From the NCBI RefSeq assembly GCF_019636135.1, contig NZ_JAHBYD010000005.1:62001-126000 (forward strand): a stretch of 64,000 nt of DNA, read 5' to 3'. This document shows positions 51,915-60,644 of the stretch, piece by piece; position 1 is the first letter of the stretch; every line of letters begins with the position of its first letter. A program made the position numbers and the translations under genes. Below the pieces are notes generated by a model that was not told where the DNA came from, did not search any database, and saw nothing but the letters and a program-made list of their open reading frames with translations. The stretch is from Phenylobacterium sp. (GTDB lineage Bacteria > Pseudomonadota > Alphaproteobacteria > Caulobacterales > Caulobacteraceae).

Positions 51915-53825
51915 ATGACCCCTTCAAAGCCTGTTCTGAACCGCCGCGCCGTCTTGCACGGCGGCGCCGTCGCGGGCGCCGGGCTGCTGCTGAACCCCTG
52001 GCTTCCTGCCTGGGCGCAACCGATCTCGACGGGTATCACGCCGGCGCTGCCGACAGTGTCGGGCGAGGACATCACCTTGACGATCGCGCGCCACGAGATG
52101 GTGGTCGACGGCAAGCGAGCGAACGCAATCGGTATCAACGGCACGACACCGGGGCCGCTGCTGCGCCTTCGGGAAGGGCAGAATGTCCGCTTGAATGTGG
52201 TCAACGCGCTCGACGAGGACAGCTCGGTCCACTGGCATGGTGTGCTGTTGCCCGCGCAGTTCGACGGCGTGCCGGGCGTGTCGTTTCCGGGCATCAGGCC
52301 CCGGTCGCACTATCTCTACGAATTCCCGATCCGCCAGTCGGGGACCTATTGGTATCACAGCCATTCCGGCTTCCAGGAGCAGCTTGGTCACTTCGGCCCG
52401 ATCATCTTCGACCCTGCCGGACCCGATCCCGTCCAATACGATCGCGAACATGTGCTCGTGCTCGCCGATCACAGCCGGATGTCGCCCGAGGAGATCTTCC
52501 GCAAGCTCAAGGTCGATCCCGGCCACTTCAATTTCCAGCAACAGACGCTTGCCGGCCTGATCGCCGGCCGCGACCAGTCCTTGAAGGACCGGCTTGCCTG
52601 GGGCCGCATGCGGATGGACCCGACCGACGTGCTCGACGTGAGCGGCAGCGTCTATACCTACATCGTCAATGGCCACGGTCCGCGGGACAACTGGACCGGC
52701 CTGTTCCGGCCGGGCGAGCGCGTGCGGCTGCGCTTCATCAACGCGTCGTCGATGACCAATTTCAACGTCCGAATTCCGGGCCTCGAGATGACCATCGTCC
52801 AGGCCGACGGCCAGAATGTCCGCCCGGTAGCGACGGACGAGTTCCAGATGGGGGTCGCGGAAACCTACGACGCGATCGTCGTGCCCGCAGAGGACAAGGC
52901 GTTCACGATCGTCGCAGAGGCGGTCGACCGTTCGGGCATGGCACTGGCCACCCTGGCGCCGCGTCCCGGCATGAAGGACGAGGTGCCGCCGCTCCGCGAG
53001 CGCCCGCTCGCGACGATGAAGGACATGGGCATGGACATGTCGGCGATGCCCGGCATGGAGGGCATGACCATGTCCGGCTCCGGCATGCAGCGCGGCGCCG
53101 ATCCGACCGCCGAGCAGAATGCCTCCGCCCGTCTCGCGACAGGCGGCCCGGCGACCCCCATGGCCGGCATGAATCACGGCACCGTGGCGGGTATGGACCA
53201 CAGCAGCATGGCCGGCATGGATCACGGCGCCATGGGAGGGATGTCCCATGGCGGAAAGGACATGGGCTCGATGGGGATGCGGGATTTCTCCAACGCGCCC
53301 CAGGTCGCGAAAACCCCCGGTGTGCAAACCATCTCGCCGATGCCGGTGGATCGCACCGGCGAGCCCGGTCAGGGCCTCGACAATGTCGGACACCGCGTCC
53401 TCGTCTATCGCGATCTCATGGCGCTCGAGCGCAATCCCGACGTGCGCGCGCCCTCGCGCAGCCTCGACGTCCACCTGACCGGCAACATGGAGCGGTTCAT
53501 GTGGTCGTTCGACGGGATCAAGATGTCCGATCGCATGGAGCCGATCCCGTTCGTCGAGGGCGAGCGGGTACGGGTCACCCTCATCAACGACACGATGATG
53601 AGCCACCCGATCCATCTTCACGGGCATTTCTTCGAGCTGGTCACCGGCCATGGCGATCATGCGCCGCGCAAGCATACGGTGCTGGTCCAGCCGGGCGGCA
53701 AGGTCACCTGGGACGTCACCGCCGATGCGGTCGGCGACTGGGCGTTCCACTGCCACCTGCTCTACCACATGGCGGCGGGCATGATGCGGATCGTGAGCAT
53801 CCGGCCAAAGGGAGAAACGGCATGA
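51915..53825 (+). CDS. copA: Multicopper oxidase, copper resistance CopA family
   Basis: 636 residues. Tat-type signal ([18 protein letters not shown]), so it is exported folded. Cupredoxin copper ligands are visible as HWHGV and YWYHSHSG near the start, and as [11 protein letters not shown] and [14 protein letters not shown] at the end. A methionine- and histidine-rich linker (about 370-455, repeats of M-x-G-M and H-G-x-M) binds copper. It oxidises periplasmic Cu(I). Overlaps copB by 4 bases. Not the same family as the ATPase also called CopA. Confidence 0.93.
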   Translation: MTPSKPVLNRRAVLHGGAVAGAGLLLNPWLPAWAQPISTGITPALPTVSGEDITLTIARHEMVVDGKRANAIGINGTTPGPLLRLREGQNVRLNVVNALDEDSSVHWHGVLLPAQFDGVPGVSFPGIRPRSHYLYEFPIRQSGTYWYHSHSGFQEQLGHFGPIIFDPAGPDPVQYDREHVLVLADHSRMSPEEIFRKLKVDPGHFNFQQQTLAGLIAGRDQSLKDRLAWGRMRMDPTDVLDVSGSVYTYIVNGHGPRDNWTGLFRPGERVRLRFINASSMTNFNVRIPGLEMTIVQADGQNVRPVATDEFQMGVAETYDAIVVPAEDKAFTIVAEAVDRSGMALATLAPRPGMKDEVPPLRERPLATMKDMGMDMSAMPGMEGMTMSGSGMQRGADPTAEQNASARLATGGPATPMAGMNHGTVAGMDHSSMAGMDHGAMGGMSHGGKDMGSMGMRDFSNAPQVAKTPGVQTISPMPVDRTGEPGQGLDNVGHRVLVYRDLMALERNPDVRAPSRSLDVHLTGNMERFMWSFDGIKMSDRMEPIPFVEGERVRVTLINDTMMSHPIHLHGHFFELVTGHGDHAPRKHTVLVQPGGKVTWDVTADAVGDWAFHCHLLYHMAAGMMRIVSIRPKGETA

Positions 53826-54808
53826 ACCGCTGTTCCCTGCCGCTCGCCGCCGCCGTGTCGTTCCTCGCGGCTGTTCCTGCCTATGCGCAGGACCACGCAT
53901 CCCATGCCGGAATGGCCATGCCGGCCGATCGGGCTGCAACCACGCAACCTGAGACCGCAAGCACGGAGCCAGACGCGCTGGCGCCAGGTTCGAAAGACAG
54001 TCACGATCACAATGGGATGCCGATGCCGCAACAGGACGGAGCGGCGATGGGCGGGACCGCGCTTCCGGCGGGCCACGCGCCCGCGCCGAAGCCACAGACG
54101 GATCATTATGCCGACCGCCAGTTCCCGGCCGCCGACATGGCGCGGGCGCGCGCCGAGATGATGCGCGAGCAGGGCGGCCAGACGGTCTATCAGGTAATGT
54201 TCAACCTCGCCGAATATCAGGCGCGCGAAGGGCGCGACGGCTATCGCTGGGACGGTGAGGCATTCGTCGGCGGAGACATTCATCGTCTCTGGCTCAAGTC
54301 CGAGGGCGAGGGGGCGCTCGGCGACCGCCTCGAAAGCGGCGAGGTCCAGGCGCTCTACAGCCGCGCGGTCGGCCCCTATTTCAACCTGCAGGCCGGCGTG
54401 CGCCAGGATTTCGGGCAAGGACCGGACCGCACTTATGCGACGGTCGGGTTCGAGGGGCTGGCACCCTACATGTTCGAGGTCGAGGGTGCACTGTTCCTGA
54501 GCAGCAAGGGCGACCTGTTGGGGCGGCTTGAGGGCTATTACGACCAGCGTATCACCCAGCGCCTCGTCCTTCAGCCCCGCGTCGAGCTCAATCTGGCGGC
54601 GCAGGAGGTGCCCGAAAACCGTCTCGGCGCCGGGCTCACCGACGCCGAGCTGGGCCTGCGGCTCCGTTATGAGATTACCCGCCAGTTCGCCCCCTATGTC
54701 GGCGTCTCCTACGAAGCGAAGACCGGGCGAACCGCGGATTTCGCGCGAGCGCGGGGTGAAAATCCGACCGGCACCAGCTTTGTCCTTGGCGTAAGAGCAT
54801 GGTTCTAG
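53822..54808 (+). CDS. copB: Copper resistance outer-membrane protein CopB
   Basis: 328 residues from the ATG overlapping the oxidase stop. Signal peptide (to PAYAQDHA), then a histidine- and methionine-rich polar segment. The CopB barrel domain follows (VMFNLAEYQAREGRDGYRWDGEAFVGGDIHRLWLKSEGEG, ending in GTSFVLGVRAWF). Works with the oxidase to retain or bind copper at the outer membrane. Confidence 0.92.
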   Translation: MNRCSLPLAAAVSFLAAVPAYAQDHASHAGMAMPADRAATTQPETASTEPDALAPGSKDSHDHNGMPMPQQDGAAMGGTALPAGHAPAPKPQTDHYADRQFPAADMARARAEMMREQGGQTVYQVMFNLAEYQAREGRDGYRWDGEAFVGGDIHRLWLKSEGEGALGDRLESGEVQALYSRAVGPYFNLQAGVRQDFGQGPDRTYATVGFEGLAPYMFEVEGALFLSSKGDLLGRLEGYYDQRITQRLVLQPRVELNLAAQEVPENRLGAGLTDAELGLRLRYEITRQFAPYVGVSYEAKTGRTADFARARGENPTGTSFVLGVRAWF

Positions 54809-54898
54809 CGCCAAAGATTTCCTCCCCCTCCGCCTGCGTTCAGTTCGTTACGCTTCGCGTTACTTGAAGCCGATGGGGCAATCCGCCGCTCGATAACC

Positions 54899-55189
54899 TT
54901 ACGGATCGATCCATCGAAGGACGGCCTCGGCGGAGTCGGCCGGAGAGCTGTTAAAGCAGAAGGGAGCTTGCAGGGCTAACCGGTGAACCGCATTCAGCAC
55001 CTTCTCGAAGTGAAGGAGCATATCTGTCGGCTCGCGCAATCCTGCCCCGATCATTACGCAGTGGAAACGCCGTGATCGTAGTGCTGCATTGATCGCCTCG
55101 GCAGAATTCGCCGACATAGCCTTCATTCGGCGGTTCGATCGAGCGAGCTGAAACCTAGCGGCTTGTGACCCATCTGATATGGCGACCAC
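54899..55189 (-). pseudogene. Degraded small conserved protein (response-regulator-like) remnant
   Basis: The C-terminal part CVMIGAGLREPTDMLLHFEKVLNAVHR plus FNSSPADSAEAVLRWID matches a small conserved protein family that I recall with a longer alpha/beta N-terminus. Here that N-terminal part is not present in the same frame. A nearby frame at 55123-55308 may hold pieces of it. The gene is probably broken. It lies at the junction between the metal and defence islands. Confidence 0.4.
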
Positions 55190-55304
55190 GCTCGATGAAG
55201 ACGTGCACTACACCTGCGCTGTAGCGCTACGATAAGCTGGTCGTATTCAGTTTTCGTCCTAGCCCGGCCGAGCCGTGCCCTGCAGAGCGCATATCGTGGT
55301 GCGG

Positions 55305-56756
55305 TCACATGAACAGCCGATAGGGATAGACATTTCGCGGCAGGTCCGGGACGTTCGCTATCGTGCGGGCCAGTTTCTGCGAATAGCGAATGCTGACCGG
55401 CACAGGATCGTAGAGCGCGTCGTTATTCCAATCCATCTTCGTGAGGGCCAGCGCCTCATGTGCTATGAGTTCAAGCGGCCCGCTGCCCGCATGACGGATA
55501 AGCTGCAGCGGCCGGGGAATGCTCTTCTTGCCCTGATAGTAGTCGCCTTTGGTCGATACCTCGGGTGCATTGCCTGCTACCCACACTAGGGCAGAGTTAC
55601 CTGTCCGGACTACCATCGTCCCGCGTGGGACGGGAAAGCCTGACGGCCGGGACGGGGGTTTGTCGACCCCTGACTTGATGAGCCAGACGCCGCGCCAGCA
55701 CGATGCCGAGCTGACCTCGACGCACTCTATTTCCGCAACACCGGCGAGAGCGTCGTACGCGCCCTCGATTTCGCTATCCTTGAAGGCCGTCGTCTTGTGA
55801 ATGACCATGCGCTTTGGCAGGTTGCCGCCGTTGCGCCCTTGATAGAGTTCCAGGCTACGGGCGAGGACCGCGCGCATGTCATCGCGGCTGAGAAAAGGGT
55901 TCCTACGGGCTTCGGCAACGTCGGCCACTGGGTCCCTCGCTTCGAACGCAACGAACTGCATGCCGCCGCCGTCCATGTCAAAGACCTGCGAGCAGCACGT
56001 TACATAATGCGCGTCTTGCTGATCGCCGCGTAGGGCATAAGCCAACCCTATGTAGGCGGTATCGGTCGGCACGCCTTTCAGCGGCGCCAGCTTCCACGGC
56101 GTGCCCGCAGCTTTCACGTACAGTGCGGTCGAGAGACGCCACGCGAGCGAGGCCTTGTAGCTGAATGTGAAGACGCGGTCGTTCAGGACCTGGGTCGGAA
56201 TATTATAATTGGCGCCTAGAGCTTTCAGCACGTCGTGCGCGTCAAAGAATCTTCCACGTGTCGCCGTGTCCCAGTTGTCGGGAAAGTGGACCAGCACGAC
56301 GTCGAACTCGTTGCGCACGGCGTCGAGCCGACGAATGGCGGCATCCATGGCCAGATAGAGGCGATGATGCGCGTCGCCGTCGCCCGGCAGTTGGTCAAGC
56401 CGTTCAGGCCATTTGATATGCGCAGTTGCAGGGGCCGCCTCGAGCGCCACTCGAAATAGGCGCTCGAAACCAGGATATTCCGGCACATATTCGGATCGAT
56501 CGGAGGGCCGATGCACGTTGCGCAACAGCTTCATGAGTTCGCCGCGGCGATGAAAAGCGCCCGCCGGCCCGACTGTCGCTATGCGCACACGAGGAGTATA
56601 TCCGCTGAAAGACCCCTTCGAGTAGGGCCCATAGTTCACGAGCCCCCGAAGCGGATGGACATCGACTTGGGTCGCGTCCGATGGCGAAAACGACAGGTCC
56701 GGCTCATCCAAAAGCGTGAACGGCGGAAGCTCGGTGAGCGCCGGGTTCGCCATCAT
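55305..56756 (-). CDS. Short prokaryotic Argonaute (MID-PIWI), catalytically inactive
   Basis: 483 residues. Short pAgo containing only MID and PIWI lobes: the MID part includes YNIPTQVLNDR (184-194), the PIWI part AYIGLAYALRG (234-244), RMVIHKTTAF (316-325), and a late LTKMDWNNDALYDPVPV. In catalytic PIWI the residue after YIG would be Asp; here it is not, and the second Asp is also missing (HKT). So it cannot slice but can still use a guide to bind a target. Encoded just after a SIR2-APAZ gene with ATGA overlap, which makes it a SPARSA-type system. The C-terminus YRLFM is close to that of other pAgos. Confidence 0.88.
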   Translation of the reverse strand: MMANPALTELPPFTLLDEPDLSFSPSDATQVDVHPLRGLVNYGPYSKGSFSGYTPRVRIATVGPAGAFHRRGELMKLLRNVHRPSDRSEYVPEYPGFERLFRVALEAAPATAHIKWPERLDQLPGDGDAHHRLYLAMDAAIRRLDAVRNEFDVVLVHFPDNWDTATRGRFFDAHDVLKALGANYNIPTQVLNDRVFTFSYKASLAWRLSTALYVKAAGTPWKLAPLKGVPTDTAYIGLAYALRGDQQDAHYVTCCSQVFDMDGGGMQFVAFEARDPVADVAEARRNPFLSRDDMRAVLARSLELYQGRNGGNLPKRMVIHKTTAFKDSEIEGAYDALAGVAEIECVEVSSASCWRGVWLIKSGVDKPPSRPSGFPVPRGTMVVRTGNSALVWVAGNAPEVSTKGDYYQGKKSIPRPLQLIRHAGSGPLELIAHEALALTKMDWNNDALYDPVPVSIRYSQKLARTIANVPDLPRNVYPYRLFM

Positions 56757-58618
56757 TTGCTCCTATCAAAATAGGCATGGTGGTGCGACGGGCGGCTGAA
56801 TCCTGTTACTGGCGACACCTTGAACACGGCATCGATGCCCGTGCCTTCCTCAAGCCCGAAGACGCTTCGGGTCGTGCCTCCCGCTTCAGTGAGCAATTGC
56901 GCCCACGCACTAATGATACCGGCCCAATGTTTGTTATAACGTGGTGCCCAGCGCTCGCGACGCCAGTCACCGGCGGGATCACCCCGTCGCGTGGCTTGCA
57001 TGCCCATATCGGCGGGCGATTCTTGGGCCGCATCCTCCGCACCATCGGCTTGCGAACCGTCCTGCCGAGGTAGCTGGACGAACGTATATGGCTCGAAGCC
57101 GCACCACCACTTGCCGTTGACCTGTTCGAGCTTGATGTGGACGCCCTCCTGAAAGGGGAAATCAAGCTTAGGCACGGTGCCGAAGAGATTTGACCCATAG
57201 GCATCGCGAAGGCGCGTCAGGTCCTGTTGCTGGCGCCGTGCCCGCTCGGGGTCGTCTCCGTGGCGCGGCGCGGCGACAACAAGCGAATGCCCTGAACGCC
57301 GGAGGCGCGGGATGAGCGGGCGCCGTCGGGCAAGAGCGCGCGCGAGCGTGTCGTAGAGCAAACCCCTAGCCCAGCTATCCGCGGCCGGATCGAGGTCGAT
57401 CGTTCCAGCGAGCGATGGACCAAGCGGAGCCAAGGCGTCCAGGATCTCTTGGTCCCGCCCAAATACCGCAAGCTCCCGCCCCAACGCGGCCGCCGTCGCT
57501 CGACATGCCTTCGCCTTGAAGATTTCGCGCACCTCTGCCGACGTCGTCGATTGACTGAGCATGATGCGCCTGGCCGCGGTCGGCATCGATTGGAGCAAAA
57601 TTGCCGAATAGCGCAGCACTGGGAATGCCCGGGCTTTAGCATTTGGAATTTGGACGGGTACGAGGCGCGGCGTAGATCGCCCTTCCATCACGCGATCGTA
57701 AAGCGCCTGCGGCAGATCGGTTGTCTTAATGATTTCGGCGACTAGCTCGTCGAACGTCGTGCATTCGACAACTGAAGCGTCAACCCCGGACGCCTGCGCG
57801 CGATCCAGGAATTCGGTAACGGCTGGGAGCAGGCGGCTCGCTGATGAGGCGACCCAATACAGCCCATTAGGGAACGGAGAGGGTGCAGTCAGGATGTCGT
57901 TCAGTGCCTCTAGAATCGAGGTGTCGCGCCCACTGTAACCGATGAACAGCATCCCGAACCGCTTACCGGCCTCAACCAGCACGTGCCGCATGCGGGCGTC
58001 CTGCTGCTCCAGCTCCGATCCGGTATTCTTGATCGCGATCGACTGATAATCGCCATGGAGTTTCGCAATTAGCGGCCAGTCGGATTCATCAAGGCAACGC
58101 ATGGCCCTATCCGCGGAATCGATCGCCGCCACAGTGGGCCGTTTCTGGTCGGCGGTGGGCAGGATTGCGTTGGCGGCAACTGCGGCGTCTTCTGCAAGCG
58201 AGTCGAAATTCGTCGTGAAGACGCAATCGGCCTTGCCCGCGGCCATCAGGCTTGCGAGCACCTTGTGCCCGAAGCATGGCGTGCCCTTCGCGACCGCATC
58301 TGCAATATATTGTCGACGGTGGCGAGGCTGGGGATAAACCGCCTCGAAGGCGGCGGCGTATTCCGTGGGATCTCCGTTCGGCGGCAACAACGACGTTCGG
58401 TGAAAGAAATCATCGATCCGATCGATCCACACGGGGTCAGCGGTATCGATTTCTCGCCTAGAAAGGTTTGTCTCGCGGCAGAAGATTTGGGTCTTGAAGT
58501 CGCGGATCATCGCATAGCCGGTCGGGATGCCAGATGCCGCCGACGCGCCGGCGCCGAGAAACCATGCCACCAGATTCGGTCTTAGGGCGAAGGCGGTCGC
58601 GAACTGAGCGGCGGACAT
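56753..58618 (-). CDS. SIR2-APAZ effector of short Argonaute system
   Basis: 621 residues from the ATG at 58618. An in-frame GTG at 58672 would add 18 residues and has no well-spaced ribosome site. SIR2-like NAD-binding domain: FLGAGASAASGIPTG (20-34), TTNFD (135-139, N137), LHGD (187-190, H188) and FIGYSGRD (225-232). The C-terminal half (about 300-620) corresponds to the APAZ region that docks on the pAgo. In the SPARSA systems this protein depletes NAD when the guide finds invader DNA, killing or arresting the infected cell. The catalytic N and H are both kept, so it should be active. Confidence 0.85.
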   Translation of the reverse strand: MSAAQFATAFALRPNLVAWFLGAGASAASGIPTGYAMIRDFKTQIFCRETNLSRREIDTADPVWIDRIDDFFHRTSLLPPNGDPTEYAAAFEAVYPQPRHRRQYIADAVAKGTPCFGHKVLASLMAAGKADCVFTTNFDSLAEDAAVAANAILPTADQKRPTVAAIDSADRAMRCLDESDWPLIAKLHGDYQSIAIKNTGSELEQQDARMRHVLVEAGKRFGMLFIGYSGRDTSILEALNDILTAPSPFPNGLYWVASSASRLLPAVTEFLDRAQASGVDASVVECTTFDELVAEIIKTTDLPQALYDRVMEGRSTPRLVPVQIPNAKARAFPVLRYSAILLQSMPTAARRIMLSQSTTSAEVREIFKAKACRATAAALGRELAVFGRDQEILDALAPLGPSLAGTIDLDPAADSWARGLLYDTLARALARRRPLIPRLRRSGHSLVVAAPRHGDDPERARRQQQDLTRLRDAYGSNLFGTVPKLDFPFQEGVHIKLEQVNGKWWCGFEPYTFVQLPRQDGSQADGAEDAAQESPADMGMQATRRGDPAGDWRRERWAPRYNKHWAGIISAWAQLLTEAGGTTRSVFGLEEGTGIDAVFKVSPVTGFSRPSHHHAYFDRSK

Positions 58619-58761
58619 GGTTGGAACGGAACTGATGGGGCTCTCCTTCGCGATGTGCAGATTGTGGGGCACTCCAGGCTTCCAAATTCAATCAGAGTAT
58701 ATCGAGCGGTTGTCGCTCATCTCAGGCCTTTAAAGTGGAAGATGAATAATAGCAGGGGAGA

Positions 58762-59427
58762 TCAGCGATATATCGGCCCATACATGCCCGAATTGACCAT
58801 CGCCTCGTAGATCTTCTTCATGGCTAACGCGGTGTCTTGGGTGACGAACAGCGACGATCGCGCGCCGTGGGGTGAACCCAAGAGGTACGAGCGCATATTC
58901 TCCCATGTTTCGCCAACCTCAGACCACCGCCAAGCCGGCACTTCCCTCTCGAGCATAAGTGGGACGGCGAGAGATTTTGGGATGGTGAAGCCTTCCTCGA
59001 GGTCTGCCATCCACTCGCACTTCACGAGGATCGGCGTCGTCCCGCTCGAATAGAACGGTGCGTCGATTGCTTCGGCCGTTACGTAAATATCCTTGGGCCC
59101 GACGATGTCGTTTGCTGAGCGCATCACTTCTTCGCCATCGCCGTATGGACAGGTGACGAACCCATGGGCGAAATAGACTGTGTGATCGAGGCCGCGGTAT
59201 CCGCAGCGTTCGCTCGGGATAGTGACTTGGTCGCTCGCTTTCAGAGATTTCGCCACGAGGGGATGCCAGCTTGGGTAGCCTCCGACGACCGGCCCACATG
59301 TGGCGACGATGTCGCCTAAAGCGCGCTCTGCCTGTTGACGCTCGTCTGCTGTCAGGCTGCGCGGAATGAGATACCGTTTAACTCGCTCCAAGCCGACCTC
59401 GGCCGCTTCATCCGCGCGAAATGCCAC
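58762..59427 (-). CDS. Unrecognised protein between two defence systems
   Basis: 221 residues from the GTG at 59427, with AGGGG 5 bases upstream; an earlier ATG at 59538 would add 37 residues with little support. Soluble, no signal peptide, no known motif. Segments that stand out: CGPVVGGYPSWHPLV (near 45-60), HTVYFAHGFVTCPYGDGEEVM and TPILVKCEWMADLEEGFTIP. Codon use and composition resemble the SPARSA genes. The SIR2-APAZ start lies 143 bases downstream, so it may be part of that operon. I do not know a family for it. Confidence 0.65.
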   Translation of the reverse strand: MAFRADEAAEVGLERVKRYLIPRSLTADERQQAERALGDIVATCGPVVGGYPSWHPLVAKSLKASDQVTIPSERCGYRGLDHTVYFAHGFVTCPYGDGEEVMRSANDIVGPKDIYVTAEAIDAPFYSSGTTPILVKCEWMADLEEGFTIPKSLAVPLMLEREVPAWRWSEVGETWENMRSYLLGSPHGARSSLFVTQDTALAMKKIYEAMVNSGMYGPIYR

Positions 59428-59728
59428 CTGAACCCCTTCAAAGCTCGAGTCGAAGCATTTTTTAGCGCATCGCGCATGAAAATGAAATATTGTGCGCGAT
59501 ATAGGAAATACGTGCGCGGGGTGGCTGTGAAGGTGCACTGTCTTAGCGTGACCGGCGAGTCTAAGGGGGCGCTGCGGAGTCTCCTCCGAGCCCCTGCAGC
59601 GCGGCGCGACGGCAACCGGTTATTTCAAACTCCGTGAACTGAGCCTCCGGGGAGGCACACCAGTAAATGCATCCCGATCTTTTCGGTGCTAACGGCATAC
59701 TTGGGGAACGGAGGGGTGACTAAACAAC
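59428..59728. promoter_or_regulatory. Divergent intergenic region between defence units
   Basis: About 300 bases between the unrecognised gene (minus) and hamA (plus). It is AT-richer around 59470-59520 and has GCGCGAT and GTGCGCG stretches. Promoters for both directions are expected here, but none is clear. Confidence 0.4.
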
Positions 59729-60643
59729 GTGATTCGATTTCGTCGCCTAGCGCCTGTTCCTCTCAATTCCTGGTTAGTCGATCAAGGGATACCCCAGACG
59801 CATCAACGCTACCGGTTACGGGTTTGGCGGGAAGTTCACGGCGCCATAGGTCCGCTCCGTGATGAACTGATCGCCTATGTCCAAGAAGCGTTGGACGATG
59901 CCCGGCGCCGGATACGTTCAGGCTTCCAAGACGATCTGTCGCCCTTTAACGATCCGGCGCACGACCCTGCTGCAAATTACCCTGCCATGCTCAATCGCAT
60001 ATCGCTTCAGGGATATCTCGGCGAAACGCTAGGCGTGCTCGCGGTGGAGCATTTTGGAGCGATTGGCCATGCGGATTGGTTGGTTCCAGCGCTGCTTTTC
60101 CGTTTTCACGATCAAGAATTTCAGCATCTGGACCTGATCAACGAACGTCTCTTGGCGGGTGAGGTGCACGAACCCGATGCTGAAAAAGAGAAGAGACCAG
60201 GTCGGACAGGCGACGACGGGCTGGCGTTCCGCGTAGACGCCAATGGCGTGATTACTGATATTCTGACGCTTGAAGCCAAATGCCTCGCGATCAGCAATAC
60301 CGGCATAATGAAAGATGCCCATGAGAAACTTATGGTCGGCGGAAACCGGCCTAGCGGCGTACGCGAATTAATCAATCTCTTGACGGAATACGACACGCCC
60401 GAAGCTCAAGCATGGCAACAGGCGCTGCTTCAGTTCTACAGGGACGGTTTCCGCACAGCAGCTCGCCACGATGGGCTCGCTTATGCTGTCGGTCATTCGC
60501 CCAAACAACCCGGTGACCGGATTGCTTGGCTCCCTACCGAAGCGCCTCATCCCGCCTATACGGTACAGCGCAACCTCGAAGCGATGGAGTTTCAGTTCGA
60601 GAATCTAGATGCTGTAGTCGATATATTGTACCGGGGCGCTTGA
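59729..60643 (+). CDS. hamA: HamA-like nuclease (DUF1837), Hachiman system
   Basis: 304 residues from a GTG at 59729 with GGAGGGG 12 bases upstream. The DUF1837-type core includes GYLGETLGVLAVEHFG (95-110), GDDGLAF (161-167) and ILTLEAKC (178-185). E182 and K184 form the E-x-K of a PD-(D/E)xK-type active site, as reported for HamA of the Hachiman defence. The next gene, a Ski2-like helicase, starts 1 base after its stop. In Hachiman, HamB keeps HamA in check until it detects invading DNA, when HamA degrades DNA. Confidence 0.75.
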   Translation: MIRFRRLAPVPLNSWLVDQGIPQTHQRYRLRVWREVHGAIGPLRDELIAYVQEALDDARRRIRSGFQDDLSPFNDPAHDPAANYPAMLNRISLQGYLGETLGVLAVEHFGAIGHADWLVPALLFRFHDQEFQHLDLINERLLAGEVHEPDAEKEKRPGRTGDDGLAFRVDANGVITDILTLEAKCLAISNTGIMKDAHEKLMVGGNRPSGVRELINLLTEYDTPEAQAWQQALLQFYRDGFRTAARHDGLAYAVGHSPKQPGDRIAWLPTEAPHPAYTVQRNLEAMEFQFENLDAVVDILYRGA

Positions 60644-60644
60644 G

